DNA of 45,481 nucleotides. Origin: Omphalotus guepiniiformis. Taxonomy: Eukaryota > Basidiomycota > Agaricomycetes > Agaricales > Omphalotaceae. Location of the stretch: NCBI GenBank assembly GCA_028554645.1, contig JAQOOI010000003.1, positions 1 through 45,481 on the forward strand. The letters run 5' to 3'. Below are positions 1 to 10,095 of the stretch, piece by piece. Positions within the stretch are counted from its first letter, which is position 1; the number at the start of each line of letters is the position of its first letter. The notes beneath the pieces are model-generated. The model saw nothing but the letters and a program-made list of their open reading frames with translations, did no database searches and had not been told where the DNA came from. The translations under genes and the position numbers were made by a program.

Positions 1-210
1 AGGCGAGGTTGGAGGTTTTGGAGGGATGGAGTGCAGGGGGGCAAAGTGTTGCGGGAGTTGGGGGAGAAGCACCTGGTGAAAGGTGAAGTGGAACGAGTAC
101 AGGGACAGCCAGGGGAAAAAACAAACAAGGTAAGCTCATTCTTGGACAAGTTGACATCGAGAGTGGACGCCGACGGCACGCTTGCGAGGAAATCCGGTCG
201 CACCGCCTAG
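1..210 (+). CDS. 3' end of an ORF, product unknown (partial)
   Basis: An open frame enters from the left edge in frame 1 and ends at TAG 208-210, giving 69 codons without an internal stop. The visible part is basic and polar: a Gly/Arg stretch, then a Lys/Glu-rich stretch, then a short helical segment around FLDKLTSRVDADG, ending KSGRTA. I recognise no domain. A GTAAGC at about 129 could be a donor instead, in which case the last third is intron. Only the C-terminus is present, so nothing can be said about function. Confidence 0.4.
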   Translation, partial: RRGWRFWRDGVQGGKVLRELGEKHLVKGEVERVQGQPGEKTNKVSSFLDKLTSRVDADGTLARKSGRTA

Positions 211-1209
211 CCGACTCGGAGTATAAACCCGTCAGCGGAGTCCAGTGTGTAACTGAAATCCCGATGGTTCAATTGTACGTCTAATATGCATAATACCTTT
301 TTTTTTTATAATTTTAAATAATCAGCACATTAACATTTTACAAAGCGGATCATTGGGTTTCAAGGTGGGAAATGTGGCAAATACTTTGTAAAACAGTGGG
401 GACATATATATATAGAGGCCACTAAAAATGGTATTGGCCCTGACGAAAAAAATGGCTCCCCGGAAAGCTAGAGAGGTAACCCCAAGACTTTAAAAACAGA
501 TTCCCTTCACCGGCGCGCTTGTTACTGAGCCGCCTGTTTCGACATGAATGATCCATCACTTCGCATGACGTATATGTGCGTACTCATGATTCCTGTGGTG
601 GCAAAGCCTTAGTGGTTGATTTTTCTTGTCTACACGTTCTTGTCTCACTTACACGGAGGTTCCAGATGTCGAAATAGCAAGAGAGAAAGAGGCGAGAGTG
701 GAGACAGAGGAGAGACCAGGCTGCAAAAGGCAGCAGAGGAGGTACAGGGTCCGAAGCGAGAGAAGAGGCGAACAAAGCGCCTTGGAGGTGGGCAGGCAGG
801 AGGCAAAGTCAGGAATGCGGGACAGGTCCGGAGCCAAGTCCCGGAGCCAAGGTCGGGATCAAAAAGTCCCAAACCAAAGTCCCAACCGAAAGTCCCAACC
901 GAAAGTCGAGGACGTCGCACAAAAACAAGCCCGAAAACCAAAGGCCAAAAGTCGGGACCGGTTGTCCAGGAAGACAGCGGTTCTAAGGACCGGTGGCAGA
1001 GGCTAGCGTCAAGGAAGCAGCGTCTCAGGACCGGTGGCAGAGGCAGCATGAGCAGCGTCATGGACCGGTGCAGCAGAGGCAGTGTCAGTGAGCAGCGTCC
1101 AGGGACCGGTGGCAGAGGCAGCGCCGGAGCAGCGTCAGGACCGGTGGCAGAGGCAGCGTCAGGAGCAGCGTCAGGACCCGGTGGCAGGAGCAGTGGCAGG
1201 AGGGGGGTC
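211..1209. other. Low-complexity region with Arg/Ser/Gly-rich open frames, no firm gene
   Basis: Bases 211-600 are AT-rich with poly-T at about 299-307 and no convincing exon. From 616 to about 1250 overlapping plus-strand frames stay open, but their products are almost entirely Arg, Ser, Gly, Lys, Gln and Pro. They reflect purine-rich repeats (CCCAACCGAAAGT units near 880-905, then the minisatellite). This could be the disordered N-terminus of the gene that continues at 1210, but open frames in repeats of this composition are weak evidence. Confidence 0.4.
968..1200. repeat. Minisatellite, GGACCGGTGGCAGAGGCAG-type units
   Basis: At least six imperfect direct copies of a GGACCGGTGGCAGAGGCAGCGTCAG-like unit run through this stretch, at about 990, 1028, 1062, 1105, 1138 and 1172. 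Spacing varies because some copies carry extra GCAGCGTCA segments. Read on the plus strand they give Gly-Arg-Gly-Ser or Gln-Arg-rich peptide repeats depending on frame. Length variation between strains would be expected. Confidence 0.75.
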
Positions 1210-1837
1210 TATGGAAAAGGGCAAGGGCAAGGCGGAAAAAGTCGTATTTGAAAAACAGCTGGCTGACAGGTACTCGGAGGTGTTTGCTAGCACGCCAGAG
1301 GGACGCCCTCCAAAAACGCTCATACTTCAAGCAAGGGTTTGCCCAGGCAGCAGTGGCAAGGTTCTCAAATATCATATTCCACTTTTACACTGACAAGACA
1401 ATTAGGAGCAACGTGAAGGATTGAAACGATCCTTGACCGAAGACTCGGGACGAGAGGCGAAAAGACTAAAAAGTCTCCCATAGCGATCAGTCGATCCAGA
1501 CTGAACATGACAATGTACGTGCTCCAGAGTAATACTTGTCCTAGTACTAATGAAAAAAAAAAAAAAAGATGTCGGCGCTCGAGGGTGAAAGGTCCCGGTC
1601 CCGCTTTGAGCAGACGATGAAAAGCTCGGGTGGACAGGTTGGAGGCCAAACACGCGAGATCGATCGAGTTGCTGAAATCTGCGCTGGATGACAGGGTAAA
1701 ACACATTTTTATTCATGTTTCCTTCCGCTCACAATCAAAGCAGATCAAGGCTGTCGAGGGGAGAGACGTGGGAGCAGTTGGAGCAGGTCTCCAAAGCTCT
1801 GAGCACCGACTTGAGGGAGCTAACAATGAGTGAATAG
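1210..1837 (+). pseudogene. Decayed coiled-coil protein gene
   Basis: A plausible start at 1210 opens a Lys-rich leader (MEKGKGKAEKVVFEKQLAD). After a non-coding stretch with a poly-A run (1553-1567), a charged helical segment follows (RFEQTMKSS near 1598-1625, then DRLEAKHARSIELLKSALDD near 1630-1690). After a likely intron (GTAAAA at 1696, acceptor near 1742) comes a final coil (WEQLEQVSKAL near 1770) ending MSE-stop at 1835-1837. Adjacent coil segments lie in different frames, with shifts near 1626 and again across the last intron, so the gene appears broken. Product family not recognised. The heptad-like E/K/L spacing supports a coiled coil. Confidence 0.4.
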
Positions 1838-1902
1838 AAGCAATGTACTACTTGCAGGCAATTGTTCAAAGTTTTTTTTATCAATGTATCAACGGATGCG
1901 TG

Positions 1903-3049
1903 TCAGTATTCCTCCTTGAGTGTAATCAACTGTCCGTTGTCCGCAACATCATCGTTTTCCGCCGGACGCTGCTGAATCACCCTCATCGCCCCTTGCCAAA
2001 AACAGTCCCCGGGTTCGGCAATGTAGAACCAACTCAAGAACGTTGAGGGGTACGTGATGTACTTGGGATCATCATGGATGCAACCTGCAAGTGTTGAGAT
2101 GAATTCGGTCACTTTACTGCCGACAAGAACCAGGTTGCGGCTCGGTCGGTATTCGTTCATGATGTGTTCGATAGTCAACGGGGGGAAAGTAGTTGGACGA
2201 TGACCTCGAGTATCACCACTTGAAGCTCCCGGAAGCCCAATCCAATGCGATTTCAGCAGGGTGAGGAGAAAGATATGACATATGTCGGATAGAGAGATGT
2301 TACAAGTGAGTGATGGCGGGAAATTGCCGATAGGAGAGCTTGCGGTACATGATTTGGGGGGTAGCTCGTGGAGCACAGACTCGAAGGCGGCGTAGTGAGA
2401 GAGAAAGGGTTGCGAGACCTTTATTGCTCGGATATTTGTGCAAAAGGAGTTGGAGACATCAAAGAAGAGATCCTCCCCGGACCAGCATCGTCTCAATCGT
2501 TGAAATCAAGGTTTATCGCGTCAATTGGGCAGTGGAGTTCTTCTAGACGAGGAAAGGGGATCGTTCGGAGGAGGGGAGCGTAGACGACGTTCCAGCCCAT
2601 TGCATATGAAGCACAAGCGTTTCAACCGTCGGAGACACCATCAAAAGCAATTCGCACACCAGATCCGCTATGGTCCCTAATCGACAAAGGGAATCGTGTA
2701 GCGATAAATGGGCCAGAAAAGGGATGAAAGAGACGAGTGACCGGTTCGCCTTCAAATTGAAGATGTAGGGAATTTGATGTACGAGGCTCGAGTGGAATGC
2801 CGAGTGAGCGTTGAATTCAGTTGCATCAGCGCAAGGGGAGTACGGATGATGATTCGTTTATAAAACATTCTCATCGTCCGACTGCAAAACGATTTAAAAA
2901 CGTGAACAGACAATGAGAAAAATCACTTGCTTCCCGTCCAGAGCATATCGGCTAGAGAGTGACAACAATTGTGGGTTACCATGATGGCCATGTTCATCCA
3001 CGAGTGTCTCTAGTATCAAGTCAATAACGTAGTGGTCAAGTTGAGGCAT
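1903..3049 (-). pseudogene. F-box/LRR-like protein pseudogene
   Basis: The start at 3049 gives an F-box-like N-terminus (MPQLDHYVIDLILETLVDEH...SLSSRYALDG). A GC-AG intron follows (donor GCAAGT at about 2929, acceptor TGCAG ending at 2882), then a segment typical of this fungal family (RTMRMFYKRIIIRTPLALM). The frame then breaks: a shift near 2760, another near 2600, an in-frame TGA after LDFND near 2495, and a further shift before the C-terminal part (SWFYIAEPGDCFWQGAMRV). That end matches the intact F-box-like gene at 13943-15080 (VGPGQCFWEKARKAV), which identifies the family. F-box proteins normally recruit substrates to SCF ubiquitin ligases; this copy should be non-functional. Confidence 0.7.
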
Positions 3050-3111
3050 GAGAAAGGAGAACGCGTTGGGGAACTTTTTCGCTTTTTTTTTTTTGAATAA
3101 ACAAGTACAAA

Positions 3112-4660
3112 TTAGTTTACATTAACGACTTCCTTGTACCAACACCCTCCCGGACCGCTGGGTGGTTCCCCATTAGGACCATGGGTGACTTTGACGAGTT
3201 GTTCGGCCTTCTTGAACAACATCTCCTTACCGCAACCGAGACATTGGGCAGTGAACGACGTAAACCCTTGGTGCTTTATCGTAGGTGATATTGCTCCAAG
3301 GGTACAGGCACCCACAGGTGCACTGTATCTTGGGCAATTCGCCAAAGGGTCGGTGCATGGGGTGATGCCATCGGTAGATGGTGATGCCATCTACCTTGAC
3401 AGTGGCCAGTCCGGTGTGGGATCCGATATTAGGCATTGTGGGGAGCATGGATGGGAGAACACTTTTCGTGCCGTTGGAAAAAAAAGTGTTCGGCAAAGAG
3501 GAACATGAAGGAGAGTGTGAGAGCAGGCTGAAGAGCCTCGTTGGTGAACCCAATGAGCTGGTCGAATTTGATTCTGTTTAAAAAGATGAGGTGCGGAGAA
3601 AGACAATGCGAGAGACTACTTTCCTTTTCTCAAAATCATACAGTTGCTGTACGGAGGATGGGTTGCGCCAGTATGATCCACAGACGATAAACGTCCCCAT
3701 ACTCTCTGGGCCGCGCTTCTTCAGCTGTCGCTCTAGCTTGGGCGGCACAATTGCGGTAATGAACTACCGAGTCAGGACCGAGTCAGGACCGAGTCAGGAT
3801 TGCGGTCAGGACCGGATCAGGACCGCAGTCAGGAAACTCGGAAACTCACTTTGCCAAAGTCTACTTCTTTCTTCTTGTTCCCAAGCTGAAACTGCTTCTT
3901 GTCCGTACCATGTGTACTGACAACTAGGCAGATCTTGGAGATGCTGTGTGTGATATTAAATAAAATAATTTAAAAAAAAGGACAGGATGACTTGCAGAGA
4001 TAATTTGCCCTTTGAGGAGAGCGCATGATGGGCAAGGGCGGAGATCTGTTCCCGCCAGTTCGAATGTTTGTCGTCGTAGTCGAACACGATTTCAATTCCG
4101 ACTACTCTTCTCGGAAGCCAGACCTTCATTGTGGTCTTCATGACCCCATAGACAAAGTCCGGCATTCCTGCCAGCCGCAGCGAAAGCACCAAAACTGGCC
4201 CCATGTTTGGCTGCAGGTTAGTACTGCACCGTGCCACTGATACAGGCCGCAGTATCAGCGGCTTGGTGTTTTTTTTGTGACCCTAAAAAAATGAGAGTGG
4301 AGGGAAAAGGGATCGGGAGAGGACTTGCCGTGTACGGAGTCTTGTGCCTACGTTCCACCTTGTGGTCATCCTGTAGATGACAGTGGACGCAGATAAACTC
4401 GGAGTGAAATTTTTTCGGGAGTTTCCCCAGGCAGGCTTGGCAGACTTGAGCTGCACAACGTGAGCAGTGGACCGTGGATCCACCGTCATAGCAGATGGTG
4501 CAGTACTGTAAATGGAGTTGAGCTGTATACTAAATGAGAGGGGAATACTCACGTCCAGATATATATTTTGCGCGCTTTCTTGCAGCTCTTCCAACTCTTG
4601 TTTTGTAATGTATAGGCCAGCACGGAGCGAGACGAGTTTTGGGACGCCACGGACGTTCAT
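3112..4660 (-). pseudogene. Cys-rich (PHD/RING-like) multi-exon gene, last exon frameshifted
   Basis: Exons fit with phase-0 introns: 4553-4660, 4329-4505, 3992-4210, 3850-3933, 3620-3736 and 3112-3557. Exon 2 ends at a GC donor. Exon 2 encodes a treble-clef-like cluster (CTICYDGG, CSRC, CQAC, CVHCHL) resembling PHD or RING fingers. Exon 3 gives a beta-rich segment (MGPVLVLSLRLAGMP...KVWLPRRVVGIEIVFDYDD), exon 4 LVVSTHGTDKKQF, exon 6 LIGFTNEALQPALTLSFMFL. A C-terminal Cys cluster follows (HRPFGELPKIQCTCGCLYPW, then QCLGCGKEM). Two frame changes in exon 6, at a T8 run (about 3479-3486 on the plus strand) and near 3250, argue for a pseudogene, or an unmodelled intron. I recall similar proteins as a large Agaricomycete family without an assigned role. 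Upstream exons beyond 4660 are possible. Confidence 0.6.
3764..3840. repeat. Intronic minisatellite, GAGTCAGGACC units
   Basis: Three near-perfect GAGTCAGGACC copies followed by degenerate GGTCAGGACCGGATC copies. The tract sits entirely inside the intron between exons 4 and 5 of the Cys-rich gene (donor GTGAGT at 3849), which explains why that intron is longer than its neighbours. Confidence 0.75.
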
Positions 4661-5729
4661 GGTAGTCAGTAATCAAGTTGTGAACACGCGGTGCTAAGCG
4701 ATTTTTTGGCCAGATTAGTAATCGAGTGGCACAGGCGCATCATCGCCCCAGAAGGGCAATCATATATTGCAAAAAAAAAAAAAAAAAAGACTAGTGAATG
4801 TATTAAACTGTACAACATATCTGCAGACGAACGAGTGAAGACCAGGAGGAGTAAACCTCCTGGCTTACCGTTCGTCTGCTTGTCTACATAAAAAATGGAA
4901 AGATACATTGGAGAAGTAAATGTCCAAGGCAGATCCAAGGTGCCGCCAAAAGCGGACCGAGGAACGTCCGAATCGGCGGGGGACTTGGTCTATCGTCGAG
5001 GCTTGGTAGTTAACACTAGAAAATGTGCATCATAGGTTTTCATAGCCTCCGCACAATAAAATGTTGAAGGAAATACCACAATTGCAGGCAGAGGAAAAAG
5101 TTGGAAAAAAGCTGTGGGTGGCGACACCCAACTCCACATAGGGAGGATGGTTCCAAAAATTGCCAAAGGCATCTATCAGGCTGCAGTGCTACTGAACAGC
5201 TGAAGTGCACAAGTGGCGGCCCTGATCCTGCGCTGCAGTGCTACTGAACAGGCGCAGGAAGGGTTAAAAGCTGTTGGATGCGACAGCTTTGTCTGCATGG
5301 AGACATGACCACCCACGCAAGGTATCGTACTCGAGGAGGTCCACTGGATGCGTGAATCTCATGCTGCATGGGGCACAGTACTTTACCTGGTGAGGGTAAA
5401 GAAAAGAGAGAGAGGTACGGGATCGCGCCACTATATATATGTCGGCTGTTATGTAACGCCATCAAACATGCGGCATAGTTTAAATCAAGGGTGGGAACAA
5501 ACAGGCCCGGCCTGGTCCGAGGCATGTTGGGGGCAATGGCGGGGGGGGGGGGGGGTCAGGACCAGCCAAGGTAATGGGACAATCTGGTAGACTGATCGTT
5601 GTATTCATCTGTGGCAAATACAAATCGCATACACTACAAACGTAAGAGGTTGGCTATTTATTTCTTTCCTCACGGCGGCGTTTGGCATTCCTCTTGGGTG
5701 TTCTGTCTTGCAAATAGCATAAGGGTAAT
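4661..5729. other. Intergenic stretch, no supported gene
   Basis: Contains an A17 run near 4771-4789, a G13 run near 5540-5553, and a short direct repeat (CTGCAGTGCTACTGAACAG at about 5181 and 5233). Open frames here are short, overlap on both strands and show no domain signal or conserved exon pattern. Part of the left side may be the promoter or unrecognised 5' exons of the Cys-rich gene. Confidence 0.5.
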
Positions 5730-6464
5730 TTACCAAGAAACAAATTGCGGCTTACTAGGTGCAACAGCAGGCCGGCGGAAAAAAGGGTTGGGAGCTGTAA
5801 CAGTGCAGAACATGAAAAGGCAGACAGCAGTAGACGAGAGTGGCGGCTTACCTGGCGTGCTCTCCGGGGCAGCAGGTGTAGTACAAGAGATCTCAAACGA
5901 TTCACTGGTCCCGCCTCTGCGCTCCAATGAGGGTAGGTCATCAAGGTCGAGGACTGAGCGGCGGCAAGGTTTACGGATAGCACGTGGCTTGTTATGATGC
6001 CGAGTGTAGTAGGGTGCGGTACGGCTATGGGTTCGTGGACGCTTGGGACAGGGACTCTCTAAGGAGGACAGGGAGGATTGCGAGCTCGGGCTAGGCGTTT
6101 CATCGGGGACAGGAGGAGAAGCACCGGCCATGGGAGGGAAACGGTCATCTTGCTCATCTTGAACACCTTGTGAGCGTTGTTGCTCACAGAGGCAGAGAAA
6201 ACACGTACCATCGGACAGAGTCAACTTATTTTTCAAATTCAAAGTGGTTTCTGCACAAACGCACAGGGTTTTGAAAACCACAAGGCAATAGAAGAAAACA
6301 AGAGAGATTCTTACCAGCTAGCTCATCGATCATCTCATTATTGGCAGCAAACACTTGTGACATGCGAATTTCATCATCCTCATCTGTAACCTTTAGCAGG
6401 TGCTGAGAAAGAGTCCAGGCAAAGACTTACCGTCCGATGAGAGAGGCAAACGGTTGTCAGACAT
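5730..6464 (-). CDS. Small acidic/Ser-Pro-rich protein, five exons, unknown function
   Basis: Exons 6431-6464, 6315-6383, 6209-6250, 5852-6157 and 5730-5794 join in frame to 171 aa, with four short introns (47-64 bases) all in phase 1. The N-terminus (MSDNRLPLSSDDEDDEIRM) is acidic, followed by a short helix (SQVFAANNEMIDELAETT). The rest looks disordered: a Ser/Pro/Glu tract, a basic patch (PKRPRTH) that could act as a nuclear localisation signal, RRSVLDLDDLPSLERR, and a Pro/Phe-rich C-terminus (PFFRRP). No enzymatic domain. The series of same-phase introns is good evidence that the gene is real and intact. Confidence 0.7.
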
Positions 6465-6869
6465 GGTATAAGTATGGGTAACCCCACACCCCATGCAACT
6501 TTTTGACGTCCAATGATCTAATCTTCTCAATTTGGTATAATATTTTCCGAGCCCAGTGAAGAATAATCCCACGCTCTGACGTTGCTCGGGCGCTCGTCCC
6601 GGGAATTCCGAGGCATTTGCCTTGGCGGGGTTCGAAACGCTCAACAGGCAACAGACGCTTGCTACTGTGGTCGGTGTCTCTCTCTCGCTCGTGTAGCTGG
6701 GAAAGATGTACTTGGGTGAGAGAAAAGTCTCTTTTTTGCTTCTTTCTTGCGAGGGTACACTTGAGATTGATAAAATGAGATTCGGATTGCTTCGCAAGTG
6801 CAGAGACGCTGACATTAAACAACGAGGGACTGCGACTTCTACGTTGCTACCGCTAAGATATGCTATGCT

Positions 6870-7063
6870 GCTCATAGAGGATCGTCCTTGCAAAACCAAA
6901 ACATCCGTCCTGTCATGGTGCCGTTTCGGAACCACCGCTCTGTCCAAGGATCGTATCACACACAGCTGCCGCCACCAGCTTCCAGGTCCGGTCTAGGTGC
7001 CAGCTCATCATCTTGTGCTCAAACCACTGCACTGGCCATCGTCACCAAGAATGATGTTGCATA
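6870..7063 (-). pseudogene. Fragment of the APH-like kinase gene
   Basis: The minus strand retains ILGDDGQ followed directly by WFEHKMMSWH and KLVAAAVC. These match the C-terminal third of the intact kinase at 11014-12076 (ILGDDGQLWLIDWE...WFERKLMSWH...NLVAAAVC). About 39 bases encoding the metal-binding IDWE segment are missing, and the end is scrambled by indels. The catalytic loop upstream is absent, so this is a non-functional remnant. It directly abuts a fragment of the partner gene. Confidence 0.75.
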
Positions 7064-7300
7064 CTGCGGGAAGCGGTTTCCTCTCGTTGAAGGACCTGAC
7101 AGACGAGCTGGATACGAATGGTTTCAGGTCGTGGTCAGTGTTGGCTTTGGAAGCTTGGCAGAACAAGGGGTGGCTCGAGATCAAGGAATTGGATAAGAGT
7201 CCAAGAGATGTCATGATTGATTTGGCCGGTCGGGACCAGTTGAGGAAAGGTTGCGAGGCTGTCATTCCCGCCGAGGGTATATGGAGGTGGCAGAGTTGCA
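7064..7300 (+). pseudogene. Fragment of the kinase-partner gene (C-terminal part)
   Basis: The plus strand reads GSGFLSLKDLTDELDTNGF, RSWSVLALEAWQNKGWLEI and GCEAVIPAEGIWRW. These align with the last exon of the intact gene at 12293-13159 (GTGFPSVEDLVKELKANGL, RSWAVTALEAWQRKGWLVL, GCEVAIPAEGIWSW). Only the last third survives and there is no start. The left junction falls inside kinase-derived sequence, so the fragment was joined to it by deletion. Confidence 0.75.
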
Positions 7301-7496
7301 TGATTTGGGGTTTCTTTTCTTACTTTTTGTTCATATTGCTGTACAATAGTCTAGGAATATATATCAGCTTTGCGGATGTGCAGGGCCTGCAATTTCGTAC
7401 TCAAAAACTCACAACTAGATTGACACTGTCCACCTTTCCGCTTGACATGCCTCGTATAACCATTGGGATGATACAGTCATGATTCGAAACGTGAGC

Positions 7497-7815
7497 GGCG
7501 AGTGCACAGCCTTGAACATGAGCACATCAGACAGGCATCGTTTATAATTCCAGGTGCCCATGAGACCTGAGCAGGCGGGCAGGAGCGGGCAGGAGCGGGC
7601 AGGAGCGGAGACGTGCATCAGACTTTGGCTGAAAAAGCATCACAAGGCCCATGCGGAGCAGCAGATAGCTTGCAATTCCCTTTATTGCTCAGACAGCTCT
7701 ACAGTGAACATGAGCACATCAGACAGGCATCATTTATAATTCCAGGTGCCCATGAGACCGGAGCAGGCGGGCAGGAGCGGGCAGGAGCGGAGACGTGCAT
7801 CAGACTTTGGTATTG
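7497..7815. repeat. Direct repeat (about 190-bp period) with GGGCAGGAGC runs
   Basis: Two copies beginning AACATGAGCACATCAGACAG lie at about 7514 and 7707. Each runs through TTCCAGGTGCCCATGAGACC and ends after two or three GGGCAGGAGC units plus GGAGACGTGCATCAGACTTTGG. Shorter relatives occur at about 10795-10845 and 13335-13392, so this is a dispersed element flanking both versions of the kinase gene pair. Confidence 0.75.
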
Positions 7816-8005
7816 TCATTATCTACCCGACAGACGCGTAAGCTCGTTAGTAAACTCGACCTGCTTATTCAATAAGTATACATTTTCCAAGTATTATTAA
7901 TGAACTGCGTTCTTGAACTTTCAAAGAATATCGCTAATGTTTCACGGATGGCAAAGTTGTTTATACATGTACAATGAAAAATGAAAAGACATAGAATGCA
8001 GAATA

Positions 8006-9211
8006 CTACCGTCTCTCTTTGCCCTTGCCCTTACCCTTACCCTTACCCTTTCCTTTCTCTTCTCTTTCTTGACATTCCTGGAGCCACCGTCTACGCAATA
8101 AGCATAAGTCAATCCGAACCATCAAAGCCTGAAAGAAAAGACTCACTCTTTCGATATCTCCCATTCACCTTGCTTCAAGTGATTCCCGGGCATACTGAGG
8201 TGCCGCTCGACTAGACTGGCCACCGTCACGTTGGGCACGAGTGGCTTTTGTACTGTCTGCCGGCAGGCCGGGCATGTGTTTTGCTTTTCAATACATCTCT
8301 GTGTTATTGAATGAACAAAAGGTCAGATATAAGCGGTTACCTTCTCGAACCAACCCTGTGCACAGGCAGCGCAGACGGTGTGCCCGCATGGATTTACAAG
8401 CTGGGGGAAGCAACTGCAAAGAGAGAATGAGGTCAGCATCAAGTTCTGTGACGCTTGTTTTACACACAAAATGTCAAAACAACTATAAAAACAATCAGTC
8501 AAGACGCAGGCAGGCGATGAAAAGGAGCGCATACACTGGACAGCAAAGTTCTTGTTCGTAAAGTTCGAGTATCGCGGACAAATAGTCGCTGGAGTCTACT
8601 TTGCCCTTCTTCTTGGGCGATTCCGTCACGTCGTCGGATGCGCGTTTATTGCGATTGCGCAAGGTAGAAGGACCGGGTTCTTATTCAGAGGCTGATCATG
8701 AGTTCTACGTCAGTACAAAGGCTATTTGGGTCAGAGTTCACGAAGATGGATCGTATCCATATTGTTGTCAAGGAAAAAGATGATTCAATGGCTTAGTCCT
8801 GGAGGAACTATGCCATACTGGGAATCGGGACGTTTGGGTTGATCCAGAAAGGCACTCACAGAGCTTATCAGACAGGAGTATCTCCCAGTCCAAAGAAAAC
8901 AACGATACTAGGAACCGGAAAGCTGATTAGTAGACCACTCACCTCCCTCGGCCACCGTATTGCCATTGTTGAGCCGATTTTCGATAGCATCTATCTCTTT
9001 CAGAATATTTGGGTCCTCGAATTCATCTGCAAAGTAGAAACTCTCCGCAGGTGAGTGCAAATCTGGCATCCGGGGTCAGTTCATTATCAAGTTTTAAGCA
9101 TTTCCACATACCTTGATGTTGATTCTCCAAAAGCTCCCAATATATGTCAGAGATAGCGGAATAATCTAGTTCATCCGCGACTTCATCATATTCGTCCTTC
9201 GTTTCCGCCAT
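8006..9211 (-). CDS. RING-finger protein (putative E3 ubiquitin ligase) with Lys-Gly tail
   Basis: Six exons join in frame to 212 aa: 9112-9211, 8943-9026, 8535-8679, 8341-8413, 8147-8298 and 8006-8090 (phases 1, 1, 2, 0, 2). The N-terminus is acidic and helical (MAETKDEYDEVADELDYSAI). A basic linker (SPKKKGKVDSSDYLSAIL) precedes a C3HC4-type RING: CPVC, then CGHTVCAAC about 8 residues on, then RC, then CPAC. RING domains bind E2 enzymes and promote ubiquitin transfer. The RING is split over three exons. The C-terminus is a (Lys-Gly) repeat ending KERR, encoded by a GGGTAA-like run in the last exon. The consistent phases argue that it is functional. Its substrate is unknown. Confidence 0.85.
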
Positions 9212-10095
9212 TTGGTGCAGGTTTAATGTGGGATGATATGACGGATTGCTTGCAGATAACAGGCTCGTGACCGGCCTCTCGGAACGTGCATCCCCAAAAT
9301 CTTGTTGAACCTTAATATTTTAACGCCCATTGGCGTCTTCGTCAATTTGGGGCAGGCTTTGCGGAGGACTAGGTGTCTTCCGATTCGTCGTTGCATTGAG
9401 CCTTCAACGTCGTTTCAGTCGTTTCACTATATGCGCATTCTCTATGTGACCTATACCCGGTTGGGCGACGTCGGAGCTGCTTTAGCTTTAGCGCTTGACA
9501 CGTTCTCGGTATTTCAAAAATCTTTGGTTAAAACTGGCAATACACTGGGTTCCCACGCATGTTATCTGCCATGTTATCTGCCATCCCGGTTTTGTTTCCA
9601 GTATATCTCTTGTAGCTACTTTCTTGCCTCAGGAAAAATATGTTAGCTTAAATATAGTGTCTAGTAATATATATTGAGGTTTAATCATTTTCTGGGCTGT
9701 GTATCTCACACAGTTAAGCAAAATGTTGTCTGCCACTGTACTATAACAAGCGCGCGGCAAACCGGTTACTCATCCGGATTGCCGGGCATGGCACTCGCAT
9801 GGCACTTTCCTGAGTGCCGTCTGGTGTATGCACAGTACCCTGCAAAGTATGTCTCAGGTATGAAGGCTGCAAAGGACTAGATGGGGGCAGGGTCTGTACA
9901 TTTACAAAGTAGCAGAGTTGCCACATTATAGCACAACCTCGGGATTATCTGCTATTTCCTTGTGGTACATTTTGATTATATGAACTGGTATATCATTTAA
10001 CCCACCGAATATTTTCTCCATTTGTCCAAGTTAATGTGTTTCTAGTGTAATAAGAAATTTTCAAAATTCACTTTTCTGACTTTCTCACTTGAGGG
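9212..10095. other. AT-rich intergenic, no supported gene
   Basis: The first part is the upstream region of the RING gene. The rest is AT-rich with short random open frames on both strands and no splice-consistent exon chain or recognisable domain. Confidence 0.5.

Noticed and set aside
645..1061. Minus-strand Pro/Leu-rich ORF
   Set aside because: It is the complement of a purine-rich repeat and has no splice or domain support.
3363..3400. 19-bp direct repeat (GATGGCATCACC...) as the cause of a frameshift in the Cys-rich gene
   Set aside because: Removing one copy would favour a frame with no family-like motifs. The existing frame gives W-x-H...RPFG...C-x-CG, which fits the expected C-terminal cluster, so the shift is more likely downstream near 3250.
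8019..8058. CCCTTA run as an interstitial telomere repeat
   Set aside because: It lies in the last exon of the RING gene and is read in frame as Lys-Gly repeats; the gene model closes exactly with it.
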